A stretch of 64,000 nt of DNA, taken from Timema cristinae. Lineage: Eukaryota; Arthropoda; Insecta; Phasmatodea; Timematidae. The position numbers and the translations under genes were made by a program. Positions 1 through 13,751 of the stretch are shown here, piece after piece. Location of the stretch: the NCBI GenBank assembly GCA_039000515.1, contig JBCFYV010000255.1, positions 1 to 64,000 of the forward strand, read 5' to 3'. The notes below the pieces were generated by a model, which was not told the DNA's origin, made no database searches, and was given only the letters and a program-made list of their open reading frames with translations. Position 1 is the stretch's first letter, and each line of letters begins with the position of its first letter.

Positions 1-94
1 AAGTCAGGACAAAAAATAAACGGACCCGAAAACCCTTGGGTTTTCCGATGACGTAATAAATTGCGTGTTATGTCCAACCCTGGGCCAGTTGGGG

Positions 95-300
95 GGCAGA
101 CAAGACAATTGAGACAAGAATAGGTATCAAAGTCACTGCCCGGGCAAGGGGTTTTTTTTCCCCCTGGCGCCATTGGCGGCATACAAACAAAAAGATATTG
201 AGGTCATTGCCCCGGCATCGGGTTTCCCTGGCACCAGTATGTCGGGCAGACAAGACAAGAATAAATTGAGGTCAAGAACCAACATGTCCAGGTTGGGTAG
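95..300. repeat. Short imperfect tandem duplication, about 80 bp unit
   Basis: The phrase ggcagacaagaca followed by a segment with cactgcccgggca / cattgccccggca and ccctggcgcc / ccctggcacc recurs about every 80 bases, for roughly two and a half copies. No coding function is suggested. The copies differ by substitutions and homopolymer length. Confidence 0.5.
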
Positions 301-395
301 GCGAGGGGCTGTGGGGAGGAGGGGAGTCAGGGGTGGGGTGGGGATGTGTAAAGTAGGTCGGGGGGTGGGTGGGGGGGGGGTGTAGGAGGGCTAGA
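295..395 (+). other. G-rich tract with quadruplex-forming pattern
   Basis: About 100 bases contain many runs of three or more G separated by short loops (ggggaggaggggag, ggggtggggtgggg, ggggggtgggtgggg). This fits the G3+N1-7 pattern for an intramolecular quadruplex. Open frames across it encode only low-complexity Gly/Arg and are not regarded as genes. Confidence 0.4.
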
Positions 396-2750
396 ATAAC
401 GATAAATCAAGGAATCTCACGATGTGTGACGTGGTGGAGCGGGGGGTCCTGTAACACTACTAGTATATCATCATTTGCAAGGCTGAATCAGCCTAAAAAA
501 TTTTACGTAGATAGTACAAATTTAAAAAAAAATCAGGTTCCTAATTTTTTTCAAAACTTGGAAATAATTAGTACAAAGATGAAACCAACGCCATTCCTCT
601 TAAAAAGTGTCACAAACAACATATCCAAAGTAAACCAAAATATAGTTAGGGGAAGGACGCCATTTTTCAAATGGCATCCAAAACGACCCCTTTCACTGTT
701 CATTATTTAAATACTACTTTCCTTTCAAAGTTATAGCATGATATCCCCCAGACTTTATTGTTTCTTTTGAAATTTTAATTTCCCTTTCCAATTTGATCCC
801 AAAAACATACCCGGAAGTTATAATAATGAATCATGATGACTGCATTGAAATATCCCGCAGAGGAATTTAATATGGTTATTTTAAACTAATGTCAGCTATA
901 TGCAATCATTTTTTATTAGAAATATAATTTATTTTTATTTTGTGACGATGTTATACATAAGCCATAAATAGACAACATGGTTATATCGTATATCGCACTA
1001 AGATATTACTAAAATTGCACAACAGATTTGATTCATGGATGCATTGTGAAAAAATATGTTTAAAATATATTCAGGGAGAGTATCATTTCATTAATAATGA
1101 AATTTTTGGATCATTGAAGCTACCTACTGAAATGTCAACTGGTTCATTTTCAGGCAGGAATCTCTGCATTCCAAACATGCTTCGGAACATTTCGATCCTT
1201 TATTTCAGCACTACATTTATTTCTATAACGGGGTTTTTCATTTGAAAAAGAATAAGCCCTTTGTGAGAGAAGTTGGTGCTGGAGACATGCTGTTTGATAC
1301 GGACGAAGGTACCATTGGTCAAGCGTCAACCCGGGTTGTTACTCCCTGTCCCACTTCTGGATATGAAAAGCAAAATACATTTCGGTTATGGGTCTCAATC
1401 AGAAATTGTGAACGGAAAAAGCTATGCAACTGCACCCTTAGGCCCATTTTAAAATGACGCTAGTAAAACTATTGGGCCCAAAGATTGCATTATTTCTTGA
1501 CCGATAGAAGCAATTTTTATAATTTTTTGTAACACCAACAAACAGATTTTTCAGAAATTTCTAAACCTTCAGGGAGGTTTCTTGCGGCTTCTTTTACTGA
1601 TGACATATCTTCTGGCGGGGTATATTCTGGCTTTGAACATTTTTTTGATTTTATAAAAACTTTTATGAGTTCTGCAGCCATTTGAACTACCCTAAATTTT
1701 CTCTGATTCTTGGTCTGCATTTTTGGTTTCTTATAAAAGTTGTATAGAATAGACAGGCTGTATTTTTTTTAATGTTATTACATCGTTTTTCCCCAATGAT
1801 TTAAAGTGAATATAATCTTATCATAGAAATGCTCTATGAAGTTTTTCTTAATGTATTTTAGTAGTGTATGCACAAATATTAGAGTGGCATTTTACATTTT
1901 TTTTGCAAGATAATGTAACGTCTAAATGAATTAGCCCGCACTTTCCCAAAAAAACGAAATAAAATCCACATGACAGTACATACAAGAATAAATGAAGTGG
2001 ATTATTAACTGACTGTGTAGTTGTGTACAGGTACACGTGAGCCTGCCCAACTTTACGTCAAATAGAACGACAGCCACACCTTGTCACTTGCCTCGACTCG
2101 ACAGAAATGAAGGCCCGCACCGTGATACCTTGGACAGTGGCCAACTCAAGTTCTTCTCACTTTTTTACAGTTGTTTCGCTTCTTAGAAGTCAAAATCCAT
2201 TTTTGTATTCGTTTCTAACTACTCGTCGCACGTGCAAAGCTTTGACTCTTTGAAAGAGGGGTTTTAATTCTAGACAGAGTGCTGTCCTTATTTATAACAC
2301 TTGTTTTGAAATATTTGGTCAACAGTCCGACACCCTGCTCTATGTCACCATGTTCAAATGGTTAACAGTTGACTATTGTTATTAGAGGTGGCCAAGTCTA
2401 CTTTTTCAATTAGAAGCGCACTCGAATCGAAAATATGAAACATTCTTTAAGCCGAAAAGGAGATCAATATTTTTGTTAGTTTTTTACACTAGAAAAAATA
2501 TTATATTATTTATTAACTTATGTATTTAAAATTCTTTAAAAATGTTTTTTTTGTACTTATTATAATAATATTTCATTTTAACTAATAAATCATTGTAACA
2601 AACGTTTTTTTTACATTAAGAATCAATCCAACTTTAGATAAGACAAAAAAAAAGAGTTTTCAAACCCTTTAAAAATTTAATACAAAGAAAACAAACAATA
2701 AGTGAAAGATTGCATGAAGCATGAGTAATTAAAACATTGATTACAGTTTT
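396..2750. other. No gene recognised
   Basis: AT-rich sequence of apparently reasonable quality. Overlapping plus-strand frames at 1,015-1,457 and a 67-codon minus frame at 1,517-1,720 have some protein-like composition, but no family motif, start context or neighbouring exon supports them. They could be fragments of an old transposon. Nothing else is seen. Confidence 0.5.
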
Positions 2751-5700
2751 AAAAAACACCCCATAGTATAAGTGGGGTTTTTTTTCTTTAAATTTTTTTT
2801 ACATACCCAACATCCTCCTAAACTTTCTGTGTTAGGGCTAGAGAAGGTTTTTTTCAAAGCCACCACTATCCCAAAAAAAGGATCGTTAAGTCCATGTTAA
2901 AATGTTTTTGGGGTTTTCCCCAGGGGATGGGTTAAGTCCGTGACCTGCACGAGCATTGGACGACGCATTGTTTTTTATTAACAAAAAAAACAACCTGGAC
3001 GAGAACCAATTTTCCCTGAACCGCAAAAATAAAATATTCTCAAAAAAACCAAACAAAATTAAAAATTGAAAATTAACACTTTTAAAAATTTTTAATAGGG
3101 AAAAAACTTCTAATTAATCAAATGTTTAAAACGAAAAATGTAAAAGGCCAAAACCTTTTTAAAAAAATAATTTAATAAAAAATGAACCAATGAAAAAATT
3201 TTAAAGGGTCCAAAAAATAATATTATAATGTTTGTTCTAAAATTTTTAATTTACTTATAAAAAAAATAAATATTTTTTTTAATAAAAATTTAAAAATTTT
3301 TGGTTTAAAAATAAATACTTTTTAATAAGAAAAAAAAAAAATAAAATTTTTTTTTTTTAAAAAAAATAAAAAAAGTAAAATTTTCCCTTTTGCGAGTTAA
3401 AAAAATTTTGGGAGACTAAAAAAAGTTAGGGGGGAAAAGGGAAAAACCCCCCCAAAAAATTTTTTTTTTTTTTTCCCCCATAAATTCCCCACTACATCCT
3501 CTGTCCCAAATGAGGGGGCTTATTTTTCCATCCCAATTGCGGGGCCAAAAAAATTTTATTTTGGTTCTTTTAAAAAATTTGGTTACAAAAATTTTTTTGA
3601 GCGACATTTTTTTTTTAAAAATATTGTAATAGAAATTTTTTTTCTCCGGGGCCCCCAAAAAAGGAAGTTTTGTAAAAGTTTTTTTTTTGGGGTTCCTTAA
3701 ATAGATAAAATATTCAGCCTGGTCTGCTGATGCTTTTTACGCTTTTTTTTACTTTCCCATAAGACAGCACCCCCCCAAATTAAACACATAACCGCTGAAA
3801 TCTTCGATCAACTTTGTCCCCCTCCCCAAATTTAAACGTCTACAAATCAGTTAGCTTTAAATCATTTTTTTGAAAAAATTTTTACTTTCATGATATATAC
3901 ATAAAACTAACAGAAATGAGAAAAGAAAGGCCTACATTTCAATGATAGTACAAAAAAACATCCTTTCAATGCTTGACCGGGAAAGGATGGATTTTATTTT
4001 TTTCCTTTTCACCTTTCAAAAAAGGGAGTCCGGGTTGTGCTGGTTAGAAACAGCTTTCGACCGGCATAAAAAATTTTTCCCAAAATTTTTTTAAAAAATA
4101 ATTTTGCCCAAAAATGATCTTTTTTTTCCCGGCGCCCCCACATACTAAAATTTGTTGAGATTCAGCCAATCCTCATTTTTAATTTTTCCGTGATTTTTTT
4201 TTTTTAGCTCTTTTTCTTTTTACTTTTACCCATTACAAAAAACCCCCAAAATGGGTTACATAAATGGCAAATATACTTTTTTTTTTTGCCATTAAAATGG
4301 GGAAAAAACCAAGCTATTCATTAAAATTAAAAAATTTGTTTGGGAAAAACTATGTGTTTAAGGGGGGTTCTAGTGGCCCTTCCAACGGGGTTTTTCGTAC
4401 ATTAGTATAATATCGGGAGGGTTTTTAAAACTGACGAAGTAAAAAAAGGGGTTAAGAGGTGCACTCATAGGATAAACGTTTTTTGGACTTTTGGCCCCCA
4501 TTTTTTCCCAAATTTTAAAACTAAGTATTTATAATAAATTTGATTATATTTTGTTTTATTTTTAACAAATTATTATATTAAAAATTTTTTTAAAAAAGTT
4601 TTGGGATTTTAATTTTTTCCCCGCCATTTTTTTAAAATAAAAAATATACACGAAAGCGACAGAAAACTTTTTTTTGGGCCGGGGTTTAAAAAAAAAAAAT
4701 TAGGGAAAAATGGTCGATGTTTCAGAAACCAGGTTTCAATTTTTTTAGACAAATAAATCTACTTTAAAGAACAATTTTTTAAATAAAGTTTTTTTTTAAA
4801 TTTTTTTTAATTATTTGGCCCCCTACAACCAAACGCCATTTTCCCCCTTGTGGGGCTTTGAAAATTTCCAAAAAGGAAAAATTTTCTTCCCAAAAAACTT
4901 TTGCAAACACAATCGATGTCGGGAAATTCGGCCCCCCTTGTGGGGGGGATGAACTTTTTCCATCTCTGCTTTTTGTAGTTTTTTGGCTTGCTTTTACCCC
5001 AAATTTAAAAAACAAATATGGAGGGGCTCTAAAATCAAAAATTTGAATTTTTTTGGTCCTTTTACAAAAACTTTTAAATGTTTAATAATGAATAAAAGGG
5101 GTTTCCAATTAAAATCATGTGTTTTTTTCCATAAATGTTTTTAAAAATTTTTTTTTTTTATTTTGAAAACATAATAGAATTTGACTTTTTTATCATCCCT
5201 TGTGTTTTTTTTCCCAAATTGGGGTGAAATTACGTTTTTAAAGCTTTTTATTGAAGACAGTCTATTTTATTTAAAAAAGCGTAAATTACGAGTGCATTTC
5301 GATTGCGTATTGCGAGTCCTACAAGCTTTTTTTTGGGTTTTAAAACTGGCCTTTAAGGGTTATGCTTAAATAACTAGTATGTATATTATTACTTTATTGT
5401 TTCATTAAAATTTTAAAAGGGTGAATATCTCGAATCAAAATGCAAAATGTCTAAAATTTTTCTTAATTAAAAAACTAAAAAAAAAAAATCTTTGTTAATG
5501 TGTGTAAAAATTTTTGAAAAAATTTTTTTAAAAAAAATTTCTTAATTTTTTTTCTAGGTTCAAGGGGTAACAAATTAATTGCAAAGACAAAATATAATAA
5601 AATATAGATATTAACATCAATTTTTCAAAAACTAGGACAGTAAAAAAAAAAAACATTCAACTTTTTAATTTAAAAACTCCATATAACAACATGACCACCA

Positions 5701-8700
5701 CAAGTAAGATACGCCGAGCCTCCCCCAAAAAGCCCTGGGTGATAAAAAAACCCCGGGGTAAAAATGTTGGGGTTCTAGCTCTGCCACAGAAAAAACCCCC
5801 TAAAAAAATTTGGGGGCGATACTACGGGGCCCAGAATACCGTTGCCAGCCCCCACATTGCTTTCGCCTTTCTCTTTTCTCGTTGTTTGCTTTCCCCCTTC
5901 CCCCTTTCCTATTCCATTCTATGATTTTTCAAATGATTGCAATTTTTATTAAACCCGGTGATTTATTTTTGAAATTTTTTCTCTTTTTTTGGTTCTCACC
6001 GGGGACATTTATGTTTTGACATAATGTTTAAACTCTAAAAAATTTTTTTTGGGGGTTTTATTTTAATTAAATTTTTGGGGGTAATTTTTTTCTATTTATA
6101 TTCAATTTTTTTATCGTGGATTTCTTTAAATTAATATATTCATTTGCTTTCTTAAAACCCTTTTGAATAATTTTTGGCAACACTCGATAATTTCCCCCTT
6201 TTTTTCTATGGGTTTTTTTTGATATATTTTAACTTTATTAATTGGGACTTCCTTCAGAATATCTATAAAAAAAACGTAAAAAACTTTAATCGTTACTAAT
6301 TAATGGGGGCCAGGGGCCCCCAAAATTTAAAAAATTACGGGGGGGCGAAAATCACCATTGAAGTGATATGATGTTTGGGGCCCGTGATCGAGCACAAATT
6401 AAGGGGGTAAATAGGGGGGAGGGGGAAAAAATTTGGGGTTTTTTTATACCCCCATTCGACCCCAAAAGCGATGGGGGAAATTTTGGGGGATATTTTTTTG
6501 AATAAAAAAAACCCTTTTGTATGTGCACACTTTTCTTTAAATTTTATTTATCGGGGGTATGAAGAATTTTTAAAAAATGATGCAATTTCGTTTAAATACA
6601 GTTTTTTTAAAACGGGAAACATATCCGGTACCGGGGGAATTCAAAAGGGCACTTTAAAAAATTTTTTTGGGCAGAATATATTTTTACGCACGCACTTATA
6701 TATCCCCAACCCCCCCCCTTCCCCCCTTTCGTGACCAGTGTAAAAACCCAAAACTGTTTAAAAGAGTCCGGGGAAAAGGGGACTGTGAAGGCTAGTTTCC
6801 CTTTTTGGGGAAAGAGGAGCTACGCCCACTTTGCTTTTTGAAAATACAAACGGATTTATTTTAAAAGAAAAAATAATTTTTGGGGGTGTAATAACATCAT
6901 TCTAAAAAAACCCCGTTTTTCCCAGGGTTTAAAATCTGGAAGGTTTTTTTTTCCCCAATTTTTTTAAAAAAAAAAACTTTACCCATATTTTTTTTTTAAA
7001 AATAAGGGTCCAAATCATTTTAAATTAAAACCTTTTTAATAGTATATTTCACTATTTTTGGGGGGAAAAGTTTAATTTTTCATTTTGGGGGAAAACCGTT
7101 TCTTTTTTTATAAAATGTTTTTTGTGATGTTTTTTCCCTTCAATGCGGCGGGGGGAACGGTTTTTTTCTATAAATTCATCAAAAAGGGTGACTTTTTCTC
7201 TACTCGAATTTTAAAATTAAAAGGGATAAACCGAACGGGGTAAACGCAGTGCTAAATAAAAAAATAAAAAAAAAAAATTTTTCGTAGTATTTATTAACTC
7301 AAAATAACTTTAGTAGGAAAAAAAAAATAAAATTTAAATTTAAAAAAAATATTAAAAAGTGTAGTTTTTTTAAGAAAAGATTAAGAATGCCAAGACATAA
7401 ATTCAACAAAAACTTTTTGTCAAAATTTATTTATTCAAATTATTATTTTTCCCCAAATTTTTTTTTTTTCCCTGAAACAAAAATCGATACATTTCAAATA
7501 ACCCCCCTCGACATTCAGAATTCATCCGTAATTTAAAAAATGGGACAATTTTTTGAAATATTCTCCCTCCCCCCTTTAAGTCCCAAAAACCCCCCCCTCT
7601 AGAAATACCATAAAAATTTTTCCCAATTTAATTCAGAAACCCGAATTTTAAGGGGGTTTCCCGGGGGGTGTGCCACAGACACCATTTTTTCACAAAATAA
7701 AAATTAAAATTCAAAAATTTTTTTTTTTTAACTTATTTTTGAAACCCTCATTAATTTTCAAATTTTTTAATTAAAAGTTACCAAAAAAACCGATTAAATA
7801 TTATACATATTTTTTAAAAAGGGGTGTCACCTTTAAAAAAAAAACAATTTGAAGCTGAAAATTTCAATATCTGAATTTTTAATTAAAAAATAAAACTAGT
7901 TAAATATCACAGGCTAAAATTAAATGACACAATCAGGCAGTAGGGAAGGGGGTCAATTTAAATTTGGGGCCCCCTATTAAATTAGTTAAAAATTATACAT
8001 GCAAACGGGGAAAATTTTTCCCCCAGTGCTAAGCCCAAAAAGGGGGGGGTTCAATTTCCCTGCCAAAAATTTTTTTTCATTTTAAAATTTTATGGTTCTG
8101 GGGCCCCCCTTTCCCTTTCCCCTTTTTTTTAAAAACTTCAACTACAGTGCACTTTTTTTGTTTTTTCTTTCCAGGGACACAAAAAAATTTTAAAAACACC
8201 CCTTCATAAAGGACGCAGAAAAGTCGACTACAGTACTTTTTTTGGGAAGTATTCAAGCAATAAAGCCCTAAAGGGTTTTTTTCCACATTTTTTTAAAAAA
8301 AATATTAAAAAGGGGGAAAAAAGGAAGGCTTCTGCAGTGCAAGTTGGGGTGGGTTTTCGAAAAAAACCCCTACTAAAACCCCAACCCCCCATAATGTTTA
8401 CCGCAAAAGGGGTGCATTATTTTAAAAAGGGGCCAAAGGGTTTTTCTCAAGGGGAAAATTTTTCTGCAAATAGAAACCTTTAGGGCAATCCTAAATAACC
8501 CCAAAAAAAAACCAGAAGTAGGTGAACAACCCCCGGGAAAAAAATTTTTTTTTTATAAATGATGGGTGCCGCGCGTGAGGAAAAAAACTTGGCCCGTCAA
8601 AAACCGGAATATGGACAAAAAGGGTCGACCAATGATAAGTTTGCAGATGGAGCATGGGGGGAAAAAAACTTATAAAAAAAAATAGACGCCTCTCAGGATG

Positions 8701-11700
8701 GGAAAATTATTATAACACATAGTATTTTTACGTAAACTTTGTATGGGCTAGATATATTTTTAATAAATAAATTTTAAAAAAAAAAATAAACTTTTTTAAA
8801 AAAAAATTTTGTCTTTGCTTTTTTATTAAAAAAAAATATTTTTTAAAGGCCCCGTAGGTAAATATACCCTACACTAAAATTTTTTATGATACTAGCATGC
8901 ATTGTTAGCTTCAAAACAAAAAAATTTTATATACATGGGTTCGCAACTCCTATTGCTCTTTTTTTTAAAAGCATCTTTTCAAGAAAAACCTACCCAAAGA
9001 CACTTTTGCTGTAAAAATTGACACAATTGCCCCGCAATGGAACTGACATCATTTGTTTTTGGGGTTCAAGCAAAGTGTACCAAAATGGAATCGTGTATGC
9101 CGAACCCTTTAATAACTTTTAAAAAAGCGCTTTAAAAAAAATTTGTTTTTAAAAACGTAACCCTCAAAAATTTTTTAATTTTTAAAACCAGGGTTTTTTC
9201 CTTGGGGAACCCAAAAAAAATTAAAAAAAATAAATGATATTGCCTTACCAGTATGTTTGCAAATAAGGGGATTTAATTATTTTTTTTGGAAAAGGGGGGC
9301 AGTGTCATGGGAAAAGTTTTAGCCTACCAAACCATATGCCCGATTTCGAATAAAAAAGATTGAATGTGTAAATCCCATTCTTTTCCAAAAAAAGTAAAAA
9401 GGGGAAAGGAAATTGGAAAAGAGGGGAAAAAACCCCAATAGGGCAGTTTTCCCGGAATTATTAGTCATCCATTCAACAAAGATTTTTTTAAAATGCATAT
9501 GTGTAACAGGCAAAAAAAAAATCGTCAAAACAACCTTTTCCCCATCATGAAAATGTCAAAAAATTTATTGCAGCACCCCCGAGTTTAAGTGATAGCTATC
9601 GTCGAAATTAAGTGCCTGCTCGGCAAAATATTTTACACCAAAGAACCCAAAAAAGCAAAAAAAAATAAATTTTGCACATTACAGAATATACCTTTAAAAA
9701 AAAGAAAATTTACTATTCCAATGCAAGGGCAAATTTCACATTACGAAAACGGTGGGGTTTTTTTTTGTTTTTGGACAAAAAGGATGCCCCCTTTACAAAA
9801 TTTTTAAAGGGGTTTTCATCTTTTGGAAAAGTGAAGGAAACCTCAAATTTAAATTTGATTTATAGTATAGTTTTTTTCCAAATCTTTTTTCCCAAAAAAC
9901 GAGGTGCCAAAGGGCACCTTTTTTAAAAAAACAAAAAATTTTAAAACATCACCCAAACCCTCAAAAAAAAAAAATCTTTTTAATTGGGTTTTAATGGAAA
10001 AATTTTGTTTTCTCCTTGGGGGATAAGATAAATAATAAACATTTTCCCCTTTTTTGTTTTTCATCAATTTGAACATTTCTGACCATATTTCCCCCTTTAT
10101 TCCCCTTAAAAAACTTAAAAAAAAAGGGTATTTATTTTTTTATTAGCGGGGATCTACTAAAAAGCACCATGGGAACACTGAAATTTTGTCTTTGTCCAAA
10201 CACCTGACCCTTTTTTTTAAAAAATTACACAAAACGCTCAAAAAAAAACAACTCATTAATTTTTTTTTTAAAACCCTTTGGTAACATAAAAAACTATAAA
10301 GCACCTTCCTTTTTTTTCTTACGCAAATGATCTATATGTCTTTTAAAACTGTTTTCGGGTTTTTTTCCTTTTTACAATCAACAAGCAAAACACAAACACT
10401 TTTACCCATGAAGACTTTCAAAAAAAAGGGGTTTTCAATCTCACATTGACGAGGGCTGAATAGCACGTGAAAATTGGAAAACGCCTCATCCATACTGATA
10501 ATACATTTGGAAGTTTTTCAATCTTATATTTCAGTTGGATCGACTTTAAAAAACAGTGAAATCTAAAAGTCTTTAAAGTTGTTTTCCACAAAACACAGCA
10601 AAAAAATTTTCCCAAATTTTGCACTTCCGTTCGAATCTTTAAATCGTCACGAACACAGTCCCTTTGGGGACAAAAAAGTCAAAGAAACCCTTTTTTTTTT
10701 TTACGGTTTTTTCCCATCGTCTGCAATTCTGGATCCTCTAAGTATTTTCCAAGGACTTTTTAACCGGGTTTATTGTTTTTTTTCCCCTTCCCCGTCTTTT
10801 TTTGGGTCCGACCACAGCCACAGGCTTTCTTTGAGGGGTTGATTTCGCAATTCACTAACAAAAAGGGGGTTTTTTTTACTTATTCTTTGTTGAACACTCC
10901 CCTTGTGTTAACCATCACGGGGTTGTCTAAAACGTGACTGACACTTTTTTTGCTCCTTTCGCCCTTTTTTTTCCTTTCTTTAAATTTTTTTTAATCTTTA
11001 ATGAAAAAAAAACGCCTAAAAAGTCATAATACAAATTTTTATTGTTTGTTTGCTAGTAATTTTTAAATATATTTCTTTTGATATATGTTTATTTATTAAA
11101 TTTTTAAATTAGAAAGTGTTAGTTTAAAAATTTAAACCCAAAAACAAACAAAAAAAGTGAAATACCCTTGGACCTTTCGCCCATTCCTCTGTCTCAAGGG
11201 GCCAATTCAACAGGGAATTTATTTTTAATGGGGTATTTTCGTATAACTCGGGGTTTACTACATTTGTATAAAACAAATTTTTAAGGGTTTTATTTAGTAT
11301 TTAATTAAACAACTAAAAAGTTTTAAATATAAAAGTATTTGGAATAAAAAGAAAAATTACAAAAAGGGGTAAATAAACCTATTTGGACTCCCCCCCCCCT
11401 TGGGCGCCCGGGCACTTGAAAAAACTGCCATACCGACCACCCTGTTAAAAGTAAATTTTATGTTTTTTTCTTTATTAAAGATATTTTTAAAGGCAGATTT
11501 AATTTTTTAAGTGAAAATTTGGATATGTTTTAATAAAATTTTACAAAAACTTTGTTGGGCTTATTGGGTGAGCATAATTTTATTTTTTTTGGGGGATATG
11601 TGTTTGTACAAATTTTCTAAATTTGAAATGTTATGAACAAAATTTTTTTCTTTAGTTGTGATAAATAAATAATCATTACATTTATTTTTTTATGTAAAAA

Positions 11701-12300
11701 ACTTTTTTTAAAATTTTTTTTTAAGCGTTTTTATGTTTTTTAGTGAACTTTTTTCTCCTAACTTTTTTGGTAAAACTGTAATAATAAGATTTTCCTTTTT
11801 TTTAATTGGACACGTATATGAACATATTTTTCAATTTTGGGGGGTTCTGTATTTTTTATACCCGAATACAATTTTTTGAGATGGAAAAAATTGTAAAAGT
11901 TGTACGGAGATGGTTGTTCGTATTGCAAAAAAAAAATTTTACCTAAAAAACACAACAAAAAAATTTTTAACAAAAGGCTTAAAAAAATATTTTTTTATTT
12001 CATAATTTTAAAAACGTTTTATTCCTATGTTTTTAACCACTTAACATTAGTTATGTTTAAGAGTTTTTTTTATTCAAAATAATTAAAATTTCCACTAAAA
12101 AGGAATTTATTTTTAATCATGTTTTTTTTAAAAGGGGGTAAATTACCCCAATGGGGAAAAAGTTTTCGCAAGGTTAAATTTCATTATTTAGATGCATAAT
12201 ACAATATTTTGGGGAAGGGGGGTACACCAAACCAAAGAGGGGTTTAACAAAAAAAAAAAAGGTTATATTCTGCCTTTACCCTGCTGAAGGAAACACTTAT
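2750..12300. other. Homopolymer-distorted sequence, no interpretable gene
   Basis: Runs of 4-12 identical A, T, C or G occur almost every 10-20 bases, and all long frames are Phe/Lys-rich translations of these runs. The texture matches that of the region after 54,500, where comparison of two LTRs shows that true sequence has been flattened into homopolymers. The underlying DNA may include repeats or genes, but none can be read here. Confidence 0.6.
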
Positions 12301-12329
12301 TAACATTACATTGATAACTTTCATAGGGG

Positions 12330-13751
12330 CACTATATGTCATTGTTTTATTTATCGTTGTACACGATAGGGTCATTGTTACTTTTATCACTGTACACAAT
12401 GGGCATTGTACTTTCACAGTTGTACCGTATGTGGGGATTTTCTTTCACCTTACACAATAGGGACATTGGGGGCTTTCTCAGTTTTACACTATATGGCATT
12501 GTTAGCTTCATCACTTACACTATATGGCATTGGACTTTCATTCTGACACTAGGGGGTTTACTTTTATCAGTTGTAACGATAGGGCATTGTTCTTTCATCA
12601 TTGTACACTTTTTTGGTCATTGTTACTTTCCACTGTACACATATAGGAAAAATTTGGACTTTTTTCATTGTACACGATAGACATTGTTTCTTTCATCAGT
12701 TTACACTATGTGGCTTTTAGATTTCATCATTATCACAATTGGACATTGTTCTTTACATTGACACGTATAGGGGGATGTTAAATTTTATCATTGTACACGT
12801 ATAGTGCATTTTAATTCATCAGTTGTACACAAAGGGCATTGTTGCTTTCATCAGTTGTACACATAGTTCATTGTTAGCTTTCATCTTTTACACGTATTTG
12901 GGCATTGTTACTTTCATCAGTTGTACACGTATAGGGACTTGTTCTTCACATTTTTAAACCATTTGTGGACTTGGACTTTTACAGTTGTACACGTATAGTG
13001 GTCATTGTTATTTCTCACTTACACATAAGTGCATTGACTTTTTTCATTTACACATAATGGCTTTTTTTCTTCTCATTTACATTTTTGGTCATTGTTACTT
13101 TCATAGTTTTACCCGTTATGAAATTTTAGCTTTTCATTATCACATATATGGGCATTTTAGCTTTTTTCAGTTTCACATAGTGGGCATTGTTCTTTCATCA
13201 GCGTACACAATAGGCATTGGAGCTTTTATCAGTTGTACAGATAATGAAAATTTTTACTTTCCCTCATTTACAAAATAGTGGGGCATTGTTCCTTTTATCA
13301 TTTTACACTAAGGGCATGTGATTAACAGTTTACACTAATGGGCTTGTTAGCTTTTCATTGTACACGTATAGTGGACATTGTTACTTTCATCAGTTTTCAC
13401 TTAGTGGACATTGTTCTTTATAATTTTACCGTATAGTGGACATTGTTAGCTTTCATCATTTAACCGTAAGGGTCATTGTTTAATTTCATCATTGTACCGA
13501 TAGTGGACATTTTTTACTTTCATCATTTACACATAGTGGCATTGTCGTTTATCACTTACACACTAGTGGACATGGGACTTTCATATTGTACCGATATGAC
13601 ATTGTTAGCTTTCACATTTACACTAAGGGTCATTGTTCCTTTCTCATTTACACGTATAGTCATTTTAAAATTTCATCATTTACACTATGTGGAAATTTTT
13701 TGCTTCATCATTTACACGATAGTGACATTGTTACTTTATCATTTACACGTA
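12330..13751. repeat. 37-bp satellite array, left arm (degraded)
   Basis: Repeats of the monomer containing cattgttagctttcatcagttgtacac and gtatagtgg. Most copies are shortened or altered (missing bases, tttt/gggg runs), giving apparent units of about 30-37 bp. It is the same satellite as 14,981-18,250 and the two arms are separated by a Tc1-like insertion. The open frames here are repeat translations and not proteins. Confidence 0.9.

Noticed and set aside
1015..1457. Two overlapping plus-strand frames with mixed composition
   Set aside because: No recognisable domain, and no exon structure or homologous repeat in the window to support a gene. Left as unassigned.
2750..12082. Numerous Phe/Lys-rich frames such as 3,416-3,658, 8,077-8,286 and 9,319-10,076
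   Set aside because: Composition is set by homopolymer runs; no motif or codon bias is present.
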